This document shows, one piece after another, positions 11,151-24,000 of a DNA stretch of 64,000 nt; positions within the stretch are counted from its first letter, which is position 1; every line of letters starts with the position of its first letter. Origin of the DNA: Branchiostoma floridae (lineage: Eukaryota; Chordata; Leptocardii; Amphioxiformes; Branchiostomatidae); the NCBI RefSeq assembly GCF_000003815.2, contig NC_049992.1, positions 11,236,753-11,300,752 on the forward strand, read 5' to 3'. The notes beneath the pieces were generated by a model. The model did no database searches. It was given only the letters and a program-made list of their open reading frames with translations, and was not told the DNA's origin. The translations under genes and the position numbers were made by a program.

Positions 11151-13077
11151 CTAACGTATGTTCCGTTGGACATGTTGCCTATGACAGGGTTCTTTCACTA
11201 GCGTGAGCAGGCGTCTCTTCTCCAACGCCCGCAGCAGTTTGTACTCCGTCTTGTAATCATGTACCTTGTTGTTTGGCTCCCCTAGATTCCCGTCAATGTT
11301 TAGATAGTAGTGATAGGAAAGATTCCTCCCCGTTAGTGGGTCTGTGTTAAAGGGATAGAATCCGTAGAGGGTGATCTTGTTGCAAAGTGTTGTAGCCAAG
11401 ACGACTCCTATAAGCCCTGTAGTCACGTAGCTGTCAAAGTCTCGGTCATATCGCGGGAATATTTTCATGATGATTCTGTAACAGTAAAACAAAGTATTTA
11501 TGAGTTCGATCATATCTATCAGTTCAATAAAAAACAGGCCGCAAGTTTGTTCACTAAAAGTAAAAGCATTGTAGCTAGCAGGTAATTTCACACTTTAATT
11601 TGATCTATTGGAATCATAACACACTATAGATTTAAATACAATGTAATACTTACTTTGCGGTGAGATAGTGCGCTTCGATGTAATCAAGGGTTATTGAGAT
11701 ATTAGATGCCCATGCTAACTGTAACAAGCTCCTAAAAAGGTCTGTGCGTCTCCCTTTTGCGTAAAGGAAAATACTGGTCTTCATTTGCTTTAATCTACTT
11801 GCAAAGCCTTCCGAGTCTTTAGATTTCAAGCTTGCTTTGACTCTGTCTAATATTTCCTTGTTCAAGATCGTTAGATTTGCTTTGTTGCCGACATCTTGCT
11901 CAAAGCCAACCGTGGGAGCGAGGTTGAATCGTATGACGTATTCGTTGGCGTCGATGTTAGTGCCGCAAAGACTGCCGGTTAGGATGCCACCACTGCCCAC
12001 GATTGCGCACGTGCGGATCCGTCCGGAGTCGTGCCCATTGGCCGGGATACAGGACTTCTGTCCGTGAGAGGTACACACATGCACAGTCTGTTCTGATATG
12101 TTTCCCCACTCATCCATTGTTACTGTGGTGAAGTAAGCAGGTCCGATAGACACAGCCGCTGTCCTGGGGTGGAAGATAAACAATAGACAGGTGAACACAA
12201 TGATTACCTCTCAGCTGTTTCATATATGGCCCTTCAATCTGAAACAGACACTGTGATGATGGATAGAGTTTTCACCTGCTGATAGCTTTTGTTCCCATTG
12301 GAAGTCTGACTGATAATTCTACCACGTTTTTGAAAGTCAAGTCAAATGATTATTATTTTTTATTCTATTACTCTATTATTCTACTATTCTATTATCACTA
12401 ATCTTTGATATAACAACGCAAGATTTTAAATCATATACCTGATTCTTTGAAGAGTAACAAGGCCAGACGAAGCTCCATGATGAGGTGACATGCGGTTCCT
12501 TTTTAGTCCACTTCTTTGCAGTTTTCGTGAACCCTTTCTCATTGGCTTACCAATCTTGGAAGCTTTACCTGATGGGCCTAGTAAGACTGACGGTGGAAAA
12601 TGAGGCACTGGTCTCGGAACGGAGTGCTGAATACTCCAATGGTTTTTGGAGAACTCCCATGAGGTACTGTTGATGAAGTCCAGGACAGCCAGAGGAGCAG
12701 TGCTATTGACCGAAGAAAGAATGCCGTAGAAGCCGTTTAGTTGCACAGCCTATTTTCCAGCGTATTACGGGCAATTAGCCGGATAGCGCAATAATGATTG
12801 ATTATGTACAACGAACAACGAACAGTGTACATGATTCTACAAGGTTGCGTATGCAGTCTGGACTGACATATGTAATGCATAGTAAAATGGTCTTTCACAT
12901 GAGCAGGTGCATTTATTTTTGGTAAGTCAACATGTCCGTGGCTTCTTACCTGATTATGTCCGTTGTGAGGAGAAGAATCAGAGCTGGTGTCCCAGAAAAC
13001 ATGACCAACAGTAGAAACACGTTCTTCCACGGCTGATGATGCCGCCGGACCGTGTCTTGGGCAGTACTCCTACCCAT
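11151..13077 (-). CDS. ST8Sia-type alpha-2,8-sialyltransferase-like (GT29), gene A
   Basis: Four coding exons: 13077-12950, 12702-12439, 12163-11654, 11475-11151, all joined in phase 2 with GT/AG, giving 408 residues. Residues ~17-40 (VFLLLVMFSGTPALILLL) form the signal anchor of a type II Golgi protein; ~43-130 is a variable stem. Exon 3 carries sialylmotif L from residue ~183 (CAIVGSGGILTGSLCG... to ...VGNKANLTILN). Exon 4 carries motif S (VTTGLIGVVLATTLCNKITL, ~318-337), motif III YHYY (~355) and motif VS H-x4-E (HDYKTE, ~373-378). This family transfers sialic acid from CMP-Neu5Ac to glycans in the Golgi; the H-x4-E spacing favours the ST8Sia branch. Acceptor specificity cannot be read. 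Its neighbour at 14191-18696 is a paralogue. Confidence 0.88.
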
Positions 13078-14190
13078 CTAAGAGCCTCAGGCTCCTTCAT
13101 TCAACTGCTGGGGCCAAGCAGATGACCGAATTCCGGTTGCACAAATATATTCGTGACGACAATATTTAAGCCACACATCAACAGAATACATGTTTATACG
13201 TAAAATGATTCAGACATAATCTATATTAATAACGTCCTGTATTTTGCGTTAGGTAGAATCTAGACAAGAGGGAGGGCACGAGCGTCATAAAATCAAACCA
13301 CTATGAATTATTTATGCCCACTTTGCCACATTGTCAGTTTGCATTAAATCTAATCCCAACAAACATCACGAATAGTTAAGGTCCTTTCACAATCCCACAC
13401 GCACGTACACTACGGAGCTTTTATACTAATGAACCCGTATCACTGCATTTAGCAGCTGCACTCTTGAGACTCATTGAGTCGTTGTGTTTTCCACGGGATG
13501 CACGTAATCCTTCCATTGTCAGTTAAAAGTATTTGAGATTTAGCTACATATAGTTGACTGCTTATTTGGTATTGACAGCTCCGGTCGTATTTGTCTTACG
13601 TCAGGTCTACAACGTCAGCATAGCTACTTGATGATAGTTGAAACCCTAGTCTTACCTTAATTGTGACGAAAATATTTGCTGCCCTTGTCTTGAGTCAATT
13701 CTATCATAGTCTTTCTGACAGACATAGTAGCGATTTCTAAACGTGAAACTTGTTCATTCTTTGACCCCCTCGATTGTTACACGAGATACTCAGTAATCAA
13801 CAATTAACGTTGTTTTTCTTCCATAATCAATAATTTTGTACTATTCATTGGAGCATTTACTAGATGGTACCGTTGGCTTATAATGAAATATTAGACGTAT
13901 GCATGCTGTTAAGAACAGCATACATATGATACGAATATTGTTCGTCGATGTAGGTTAGACATCCAGGTAACAAGATACACCAAAAAGTAGTTACTCAAGC
14001 AACTGGATATGGTTTTGGAATATTTGGAATACGAATATTGTTCTCATTGAACAAGGAACGGCATCAGTGTAAGTTAGAAAATATAGAAAGACCTACTTGA
14101 AAGAAGTACTAGTATATGAATTCTTTGCTTCTTTGTTCGTATATTGAATTCATCGTTTCATTAAGTATTGCATTTGCTGATCGACTGTCA
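13078..14190. other. Spacer between the two sialyltransferase genes
   Basis: Should hold the promoter and 5' UTR of gene A and the 3' UTR of gene B. I see only a small hairpin (13903-13924, GCATGCTGTTAAGAACAGCATAC region) and no coding sequence. Confidence 0.5.
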
Positions 14191-17100
14191 TCAATGGAAG
14201 ACTAAATCTGTTAACGAAACAGGCACTTGACACCTGTCCGTCATCAGAGTCACCACGCCCCTTTTCTCCATCTCCTTCAGAATCCGGTACTCCGTAGTGA
14301 AGTTATGTATCCTATCCATCACAGCAGGTTGGATATAGTCATCCGGGTAGTAGTGGTACGGCAGTGTCCGGTACCAGAACCCTTGAGGGGCAGTCCTGTA
14401 CGGATAGTACCCGTACAGATATATCTTATCACAGAAGTTGGTGGCTGCAATGATAGTGGACATCCCTGTTGTCAAGACTGCGCCGAGATGTCTGCTTAAT
14501 TCGGGGAAGATCTTCCTTAAGATGCTAAGAAAAAAGTGATTGCGAAATGTCATGTGTGATGGTAATTAACTTCATGGAAATGTTACTTTTCCAACTCGAA
14601 GAAGTGGGTACATTTGCTAAGCTGATATGTTACGTAATGTCAGCAAATTCAAATCCTCATGTGTAGCCGGAATAAATGAATGTTATTGTAAAAGTTACGA
14701 ATAACACATGTACATATCACTTGTCAATTTAGCGATAACATGCATTGGCATAATACCGGTCATAAGCCTTATACCGGTCGATTAAAAATAGTGGAACTTA
14801 AAGAGATCTACACATGCAACAATAGTTATTTCTGAGGTATGCACACTTCAGACATCTAGGTGTCCAATACATAATTTACAAAGCATCGATAACTAGAGTT
14901 CAACGAACACATACCTTTGCTAAATAAACCAGGTTTGTTATGTAGAATGATGTCTGTAGACATAAATGTGTTACTCATTACATTTTATTTTATATGCCTG
15001 GAGTTGGTTCATAACATTTCGCCATTGTTTATGCAAATTAGATCCCTATGCAGATTAGATTTACATAATAATATTAAATTGTATCAAGCATCATTTGCAT
15101 AATAAATGTGTATTGATATTTCCTTCTTTCTTAGCTAAAAATGTGACAAGTTTGAAAGTCCTATAAGGAATGCAGTGGATTTCCAAACTTTTCTCATTAA
15201 TTATGCAAATTAGCAGTCGATTTGCATAATTATAATTCCATCATGTAAGTCTTCCCTTTGGCTATCTACATACCAAAAACCATGACGATCCGTCAACACG
15301 TTTATATTTTCTCATTAATTATGCAAATGAGTCCGTCATTTGCATAATTAATATGCATTGATATTTCTCTCTTCCTCATCTATATATGTGGCAAGTTTGA
15401 AAGTCCTATCATGAAATGCAATGGATTTATAAACTTTCCTCATTAATTATGCAAATTAGTTGCTGATTTGCATAATTTGTATTCCATTATGTACATTGTT
15501 ACTTGGGCTATCAACATACCAAAAACCATGACGATCCATCAACACGTTCTCGAGTTATTCTCGTCCAAAGTTTGAAAGGAAATCGGCGACTGCAGTTCCA
15601 AACAAGCCGCTAGGGGGTCCAAACTTAAAGCACTTACTCTCTGCACCAAGGGCTATCTACCACTCAAAAATCATAACCACAGCAGGTCCAGAACACGAGA
15701 TAAAAAAAATTGAGGTTTTGCTGCAGTACCTTAGCAAGCCGCTAGGGGGCCCATTATCGAACTTGACCTTCGTTTTCCCGACCCCTACCCACCTACCAAA
15801 TATTATTGGGATCCATCAAAGGCTTCTTGAGTTATACTGTTAACACACAGACAGACACACAGACAGACACACAGACTCACAAGCCTAAAACATAACCTTA
15901 GCCATTCTGGCAAAGGTAACAATGCATTCGAAGACAACAAGGCCAAAAGTTTTCAGGTCATTTTCGGGGCAGGCGAGCTCGTCGTGGGACAAACACACTG
16001 CCACGTTCATCGCCAGATTTGTAGATAATAATCACATGTGCTCACGGCACAAGACGAGCATACAACTCGTGTAAAAGTGTGAGGAACCGTTGCATTATCG
16101 CCCGGATCTACGGCTGAATGGGTCAAATTGAACGTACGCCGCCATTTTCCCGCCATTTTTAATGCTACGGCCAGCAGTAAAGTTTTACGTCATAGCGGTT
16201 GTGACGGACCAAAATTAAATGAAAATTCTTGTCAGTATACGCCCATTTTCTCATGACTTTTTGTATGCTCATGCAGATTTTTGTTTTGTGCAACTACTAA
16301 CAGGAAAGAAAGGAACAACAGAGGATGTATAAAGGTACATAGCGGCAGTTAATTGTGCCGTGTTTCGTTCGACCGGTATAGTGCACCCCCTTCCAACCAC
16401 GCGCCCGTTCTCCGTGCAATTCCGCGGTGTGTTCCAATTACGATATTATGTTTTTAGCAGGACCAGAGAGACAAAATAATTTACACAGAAGAAGTGGCAA
16501 AGGTAAGCTGTAACAGCAACATGTAACTGGAGAAAATGATGCGTTGATCATTTGCCAAATTAGCATTGCTTGAGAAATTGCAGTAAACCGACCGGTATTA
16601 TGCCAATGGATGTTAATGTTGCAGTAGATGGACTTACCTTTTGACATCACTTTTGGGGTTAACATAATTGACCGTTACGGAGATTTTGTTAGCTTTGACG
16701 GCCCTGAAGAGTTGCTTGAAGAGAGTTTTTCGCTCATAGCCATTGACCAAGAACAAGAGAGCTGTCCCGTTCAGCCTTTTAAGTCTCGGTGAGTAAACGT
16801 TCTTTGTACCGCTGAGCTTTTGACTCTGTACAACTCTGTAAACAATTTGAACATTCATGACGGTTAGATTGGTCTTTGTCCCGACATCCTTTTCGTATCC
16901 TGAGACGGGAGCGAGGCTGAAGCGAATGACGTAATCACGAGAGTCGATTTCCGCGCCACAAAGACTGTTGGTCAATATTCCGCCATTACCCACAACTGCA
17001 CAGGTCTTATAATGACGTATTTCGTTCTTTTGATGGAGAGCACATTGCCTTGCGTACATTCCCCCGCAGAGACGAATGTCTTTGTTCTTCCCCATTCCTG

Positions 17101-18696
17101 CCATTTCTAATCGTGTCATTCTTTCAGTCCTCATACGAAAAGCATACTTCCTGTAAAAATAGCAAGGAAATCTATATTGTTAAGCATATCCAATTCAATA
17201 ATATTCAGCGGAATCTACGATGCATTAATTTTACAAAACAACAACAACAACAACAATAAAACCAGCATCTGCTCCACATTGCGTTTTGTTGTTAGAATTC
17301 AACTTGAGTCATTGTCAAATCATTGTCAAATCAATATCTCATTCCTTTTCAAATGTCTGTTGTTGATCATTATCTAAATTTCTATGAACACCAACTCTCA
17401 ACTCAGCGTTACGTTCCTTTTCATCATCATATCACATAACGGTTTATAAATCGATGCACCTGTGTGATTGTAGAAGTACAATCCGGGCGCAATAATTGCG
17501 GACGTAATCATTAAAGATTCATGCAACAGAAAAAAAATATTTGACGCAATCTTCTCCAGTGTTAAACAAAATATGTGGAAAAAGTGTCAAAGACATAAAG
17601 TATCTCATCTTGGGAATTGTGAAGAACTATTTTCATTTATTTTCGTACTATGCATATTACCGCCCGAACACATACAGATGTATAAATGTTAGAAACTTCG
17701 TACCTTATTCTCTGCAATGTCTGATTGTCAGCCCATATCGTCTTGTCTTCCAGAATCGGGTTCACTCTTTTGACGTTAACAATCGGAACCTTTCTGACTA
17801 TAGACTTTATCTCATGTTTCGGTTGTTGGTCAAACTTTGGCAACCTTTTCACAAAGTTTGGAGCTCCCTGAGCAAACTTGGGGCGCCGGTTGAGCGCTAT
17901 CTGTCTGAAAGCCTCTGCTGTTTCATCCTGTTCATCTGACAGTTTCCTCAAGTTACCAGTATCCTTCCAACTATCATGGGTTCTCTTGCGGTTGATAGTG
18001 CTGTGGTCATCCCAGGTCGGCTTGGGTGATGTGCTGTGATAGAGGAAATAATGTTGACAGAGCATGTGGTGATATGATGAGAGGAACCGCAGTGTTGCCC
18101 AACAGCGAATCATTCATATCATAGAACTTTAGGCAATATAATAGCAGTTGCGTAGTCTTACATGATACAGTGAGGTATCAAATATTTTGGTGTAAACAGG
18201 AGCATCGTAGTCAATACACTAGACGCACCTAGGCCTCTTTGGATAATAGTATTTTCTCCGTAGGCTGATTGTGACTCCTTTCGAAAAGGTTCAGAACTTT
18301 TAGTTGTCCGTTTACAAACTTGCTAATAGTACAAGAAATGATTCTTACTTTTTATAGATATTTATTGGAAGTTTCTTGTTAACGCATATTGAATCAAAAG
18401 CTATGGCACGGACGGGCGGATTAACTATGTTCCAGGAAACTTTTATTCCGTGAGATTGTTGGAAGGAATTTACACTCAAAACTGATCATTGATATTGTTG
18501 CGCTATTAAAAAAATCTGTACCAGATGAAACTATGCATAAGGATACCCTCTGTGCCAGGTATCCTCACACGTTCATACATGTATCCACTCACTTGTTCTT
18601 ATCCGAGCTCCGGATCAATAAGAAGACAGGTGTCGCAGTAAACAACAGCAGCAGCAGAAACACTGTCTTCATCTGTTGGAACGTGGCTACGGGCAT
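14191..18696 (-). CDS. ST8Sia-type alpha-2,8-sialyltransferase-like (GT29), gene B
   Basis: Four coding exons: 18696-18593, 18033-17704, 17150-16638, 14524-14191, all introns phase 2, giving 426 residues. The start [10 protein letters not shown] precedes a hydrophobic anchor ([18 protein letters not shown]). Exon 2 is a basic stem. Exon 3 has motif L from residue ~195 ([16 protein letters not shown] ... [11 protein letters not shown]). Exon 4 has motif S ([20 protein letters not shown]), YHYY and HNFTTE. Exon number, phases and domain-to-exon map match gene A, so the pair arose by tandem duplication; stems and anchors have diverged strongly. Intron 3 (2.1 kb) holds a dispersed repeat. Expected role is Golgi sialylation; substrate unknown. 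Confidence 0.88.
14990..15925. repeat. Octamer-palindrome dispersed repeat (second copy)
   Basis: In intron 3 of gene B. Contains repeated CATTAATTATGCAAATTAG / GATTTGCATAATTAATATG pairs in opposite orientation, repeated 'gtggcaagtttgaaagtcctat' and 'taccaaaaaccatgacgatc' phrases, and a tail with GACAGACACACAGACAGAC and ATAACCTTAGCC. Shares layout and tail with 890-1870. No ORF, so probably non-autonomous. Confidence 0.7.
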
Positions 18697-19287
18697 GGTC
18701 TGCACCTCGAGGGATGTTTAACGACGATTTCTGTATTCTGGACCTGATGTAGACCGGGATATGCGCGATTGTACAGAATCTAGCTTTTAATTTCTATCTA
18801 CTGAATATCGCCCAAGGGAACCAGTATATGGACGGACAAAGCTATTATCAGAGTTGCTTTGCACGACATGCTGTCAGGAGTCATCAGTGATACCAACTGG
18901 GTAGGCTTTGCGGGAACGGTGCAATCATATTATTATATATGACACCTGTTAGCTATACGGTGAGAATTGGGCAGTTATTAGAAAACGGTCGGCACGTGGA
19001 TAGAGATATAGCTTTAGTATGTTTCATCTGATTGACAGCTAATATAAATGTCTGGTACTTAATGACACCTGCAAGAAATTTTGACTCAGCTCTTATGAAC
19101 ATAATTCCCCACAGATCCGATTCTGGGATTTTTGCCTTGGCAAACAGTTACCCATGAAGCAACCACGTTGCCAATCAAGGTCTTCAATGTCGTTGTAATG
19201 ATAATGGCTTAAGTTGTTATTAGCTTGGTACTCAGTTTTTACCTGCATGAAAAATGTTGACACATTGGTTAAGTTGTGTAAATTTGG

Positions 19288-19445
19288 TAGTCTCTACCAG
19301 ACTCCGGATCGCTGGAAAATCGTAGAAATGGAACAAATAGAGAGGAATATAACCGGCCAGGGAACAGCTCGCGATGGCCGGCTTACTCCTCTGATTTGTT
19401 CCATTTCTACGATTTTTCCAGCGATCCGGAGTCTGGTAGAGACTA
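19288..19445. mobile_element. Hairpin MITE, 158 bp
   Basis: Ends TAGTCTCTACCAGACTCCGG and its exact complement. The arms extend inward about 60 bp (through GATCGCTGGAAAA and TCGTAGAAATGGAACAAA) and enclose a short centre that is itself partly palindromic (CCGGCCA ... TGGCCGG). Non-coding. Confidence 0.85.
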
Positions 19446-19619
19446 TAAATTTGGGGCCATACAGCTGTTTGTATTTCCTTTTTAGGGTCGATGACTTTTG
19501 TGATTTTTCGATTGTGTTTCCGATATTTTTAGAACCTCTTCATATGGAGTGAGCTGGTCTTCCCTCTCTCAACCTCCTTGGGGACAGCTGTCTGTTTTGA
19601 TGTTTTCAGTAGCATGGGA

Positions 19620-19930
19620 GTGTGTGGAAGGGCGTTTCCGGCGCTTTATCTCCAGAACAGAATGCGTGATTGCAATGATGTTTGATACATGGGTTTGGGG
19701 CGGTAGCCTGATGCTCAGGATTGATTTTGGGCCTCCGTCTGTTTGAACTCGATACTGCAGGTAGCCTTTTGTGTGTTGAAGGGGCATTTCCGGCGCTATA
19801 TCTCCAGAACGAAACGTGCGATAGCGATGAGATTTGGTACAGGGCATGGGTTGGTGGTGGTTGCCTGACGCTAGTTTGATTTCGGGCCTCCTGGTGTTTG
19901 AACTTGGCACTCGGCGGGCTTTTTACTTTA
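19620..19930. repeat. Two tandem ~151-bp units
   Basis: TTTCCGGCGCTTTATCTCCA at 19637 recurs as TTTCCGGCGCTATATCTCCA at about 19788, followed in both by a 'tttgatacatgggtt'/'tttggtacagggcatgggtt' block and a 'gggcctcc..ctgtttgaact' block. ORFs on both strands are by-products of the repeat. Confidence 0.75.
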
Positions 19931-21049
19931 GCGTGTTTGGGCATGGATATGTTGTGGCCTTGATTTTTTTGGGACGCATACCTTTCATTGTAGGTTGGAA
20001 GTGGTATTAGTTTGGGCCCCCTTGCAGCATGCCCTGGAGCTGCAGAGCCAGTTTGGTCACAATGTTCCCCACCTACATCTGCTTGGTTTACTTTTCAGGC
20101 CACTGGCTTGCTTCTGTTCAGGGTTCTGTCGCCTGTTTCTACGTGGCTAGATAAGGGTCAGGTTACGTTATCATCTATAGCTGAGCATTCCCCTGGAGTG
20201 GGCTATGCCAAGACGGGTGTCTGTTTGTGTTTCTGGATATCTATGGTCAATGAAACTTCAGAACCTTTGTATTTATTTTGTATTGAAAAGCAACATTACG
20301 GAGAAATTATGTTTTTTTCCAACAAAATTGGACTCACTGTACTGCTAATTAATCTTCAGCTATTGCTCTGGACACTAGACTTAATGCACATGTGACATTA
20401 GCTGAAGGGGACCAAGCAATTCAGTTGAAAAACGCAGTCATGTCAATTCTTTATGTTGGAGAACAGTGCAACTTCTCCATAATATAATTGACCATCTCAG
20501 CAGTACTCTTGTAACAATGACAATATACAACATCAAACATAGTCTCAACGGCAAGGTTTATTCATGATTTTGACCCACACAAGTTGTCACAAAGCCTCTG
20601 TTGACTTGTAGTACCGGTAACTTCGTAAACTTCATTCAGGAATATATCTAATACAATATTCTCTCTGACTGGTAAGTCTTTACGTCACTAATGTCACCCA
20701 TAGACTAGACATTGCAAAATTTCCTTTGACACAAAGAGTATGACTTCAGTCTCCAATTCTTTGTTACGTCAAGGTCACGCTTTAAGATATGAAGTAGTCA
20801 TAACGTCAATGATGCAAAAATCCATTATATTCTGTCATGAGTTGAGAACTTAGCATGATCAACTGAAGGACATAAAGCATGATACAGCAATAGTGTAGCA
20901 AACGTTTGCAATGTACATCTCACTATGTCTAATGGTATTAGTACATTATCAGTATTGGGGACTTCATACAATAATTCTGCCTAAAGCTTAATAAATGTAG
21001 AACTCAGGAATGGGAATCTGTATACAGATGTGGCCAGGCTGAAGTCTGA

Positions 21050-24000
21050 TTACTTCATCTTTAAGCCTTCGGCAGAGCTGTCAAGAAAAAAACAAAGGTA
21101 ATGAGTAAAAGAAAGTCTGCTCCATAGAGCATTATATCATGACTCTTCAGCAAATTGATTTACAGACTGCATAGTTTAATGAAATACTGGATACTACTAT
21201 GAATACCGTCTCTTGAAATGTTGCCTGGTAAATCTTTAGTATAGGACAGTCTTACCAAACAAGACAGGAGCTCTCAAAAGAAGTCATATAAGAATAAAAA
21301 GTAAAGGACAGGCAAAAACAGCTGGCAGGAGATGGGAGTTTGTCATGTGTTTTGTACTTACGCCTTCAGGTCCTCCTCTCCGAGGTTCAGCATGAGAGAG
21401 GAAGCGTTCAGGTACACTCGGTTCTGGGACTGGGAAATCTGCAGACACATAGACAAAACTTTACTTTACACACAGACAACATGATATGTTTAAAAATATC
21501 ACACCAATGTTTCACTATGTCTAGTCACTATGTCTATGTCTAAATAAAATACAGTTGTTCAGTGAATATTTGGACTTAAAGTGAAACGTTGAAAAAAGAC
21601 ACTTACTGTTCTGGCGATACTTTGAGCTGCTCTGATCCTTCGCAGCTTGAGGTACCCAGGGTTCTGAGAAATAGCCTGGCCGATGTACAGATATGGTCAA
21701 GAATTCAACATACATTTGTATATTATCATAATGTCATTGTCAATCACTCACTTTGCTTTTACAAAGAGCAAATTTTGTGACATTCATATTTTACTTAGAT
21801 GCTTTGTTAGAAAGACTACTGTACAGTTTGTTTGACTGCAACAACCAAATAAAGTTCATCTTCATCTTCTTGTATAAGCATCTGATTGAATTGATAGAAC
21901 GAAAAAGATTTAGTGTGGAAAATACAAAAAACAAAACAAATCTAAGATAATTGTAGATACACAACAGTCCCACAGTTGTAGCTTTAAAGAATGACAGTCG
22001 CCCATGGTCAGGACAATATTCTGTCAGAAAGGATATCATCTTTGCAGCCTAAGATCTAAGATAGTTGTAGATATACAATAGTCCCACAGATGTAGTTAAA
22101 AAGAATGAAAATTGGTCGAGAATAGCCCATAGTCAGGCCAATGTTCTGTTAGAAAGGATATCATCTTTGCAGCCTGGGCTTCACCCTCCGCCTGGACAAC
22201 CTTCTGTTGACGCTCCTGCTTGGCCTTCTCCACAATAAACTGTGCACGCTGCGCCTCCTGCTGAGCTGTGGTGGAAGTGCAGGGAGAAACAGCCTCATTC
22301 AAAACACATTCAAGAACAACCCTCAACAAAACTGTAAGTATGCGAGAGGTACGGACACGTGATCTGTGTGTACTTTTCTGTTGGTAGAAAGTATGGTATT
22401 GTACAATGATTACTACCAACACAAATGAGCTTTCATGAAAACTATAAGTATGTCTATCTATGACTATGTCATGTTTTCCAGGGACTCATTTTTGACAACA
22501 ACAACACTACAGGCAATATGATAAAGGGTACATTCTGACGTACCAACTTGCTTGGCCTCCACAGCAGCAGTGTACTCCTTGCCGAAGGACAGTTCAGTGA
22601 TGGCCACATCATCCAGGATGACATTGAAGTCCTTTGCTCTCTCTGTAAGCTCCCTTCTAACCAAAAGACTCACCTATGTAAAAAAACAACATGTAAAACA
22701 TATACAAGATTTCATGACAATCCATCCATAGCTCCTGAACTAAGTTACATGCATAGAAATGCTACTGAAAACAAACTTGCTGAAGGGAAGCTCATTGTAC
22801 AAGATAGTATGCTCAACCTTTAAACGGATTTTACAATAGTGAATTCTATTTTCCTTCCTGTTACTGTTCTAGAGTTAGCATTTTTCTTCAGGTGTAGACT
22901 TACCTGTTGACGCTGTGTGATGAGCTGAGATGCATTGAACTTGGCCACAACACTCTTCAGAACCTGTAAGAAATAAAAGTAAAATGTTAGTAAGAGAACT
23001 TTTACCTTTTGTCAATGAAGTTCACTTAAAAGAGTAAAAGGTGACAAAATATCACCCACCTTGGAGGTTTGACAGAAATTTACATAAGGCCTCACCTCAT
23101 TGGCAATGGACGGGAGCAACCTCTCATCATAGTCCAATCCCAGATGTTGGTACATGCGTGGAAGCGTCATGGCATTGGGGCGGTGCAAAACACGGAGGGA
23201 AATCTGCACCATCTGCAAATCTGTAGAAAAAATTACAGGTTACACAAATGTTTCTGCCTGTGTCCAAAACCAATTTGGGTTCACCTAATAAGTATGAAAA
23301 GGAATCAGAATATTACATACTAAATCTAACCAACCTTCTTTGCAGAACAATAGTACTAGCTCATTTAATCTCTAGTCCAGCTTTTATTGCTTACCCTTGC
23401 TGCCAGTGGGGGATGATATAATACGTGGTCTGCTGCGGATGTCATATATGATGGGATACTGGAACCAGGGAATTCTGGGGAAAAAGGTAAGGTATTTTTA
23501 ACATCAGCATGCCCTATCTGTTTACCTTTATACATATGTAACAATAGGCTTTGTAAACTTACCATTCTACAGAATCTAGTAAACATACTTCAGTACACAA
23601 GGAATTTTACAGAGAATACGACATGGTCTATAGGATACATCAAATAATTTTGAACACCAAAATTAACCACTTTAGAAATGTACATGCTAGATACAATACA
23701 CTACTATACATGTAACCTATACAACTGTCTAAACAGCAATCATACTCATAGTTCAGAAACCAATAGTATATGTTTTGTACAATTTTCACTACCGTACTAT
23801 GAATGCAATGTGACATTCCACATACCTGAAGTGGAGTCCCTCAGTGTAAATGCTGTCCTGTATACCTCCTATCCTACTGAAGATGATAGCACGGTGACCA
23901 CCATCCACTGTAAACACAATATAATATATAAGATGTCATATATCAACTTTATCAAGACCTGTATCATCATGGTTACAGTTACATCCCACCCTATTGGAAC

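Larger units (their letters stand above)
18697..21049. other. Intergenic between sialyltransferase B and PHB2
   Basis: Includes the upstream side of gene B, a hairpin MITE (19288-19445), a short tandem repeat (19600-19930) and the likely PHB2 3' UTR toward 21049. The ORF at 20012-20395 has no recognisable domain and is not called. Confidence 0.6.

Noticed and set aside
19569-20395. ORFs of 112-127 aa
   Set aside because: Part of them lies in a tandem repeat and the 20012-20395 ORF has no family pattern.
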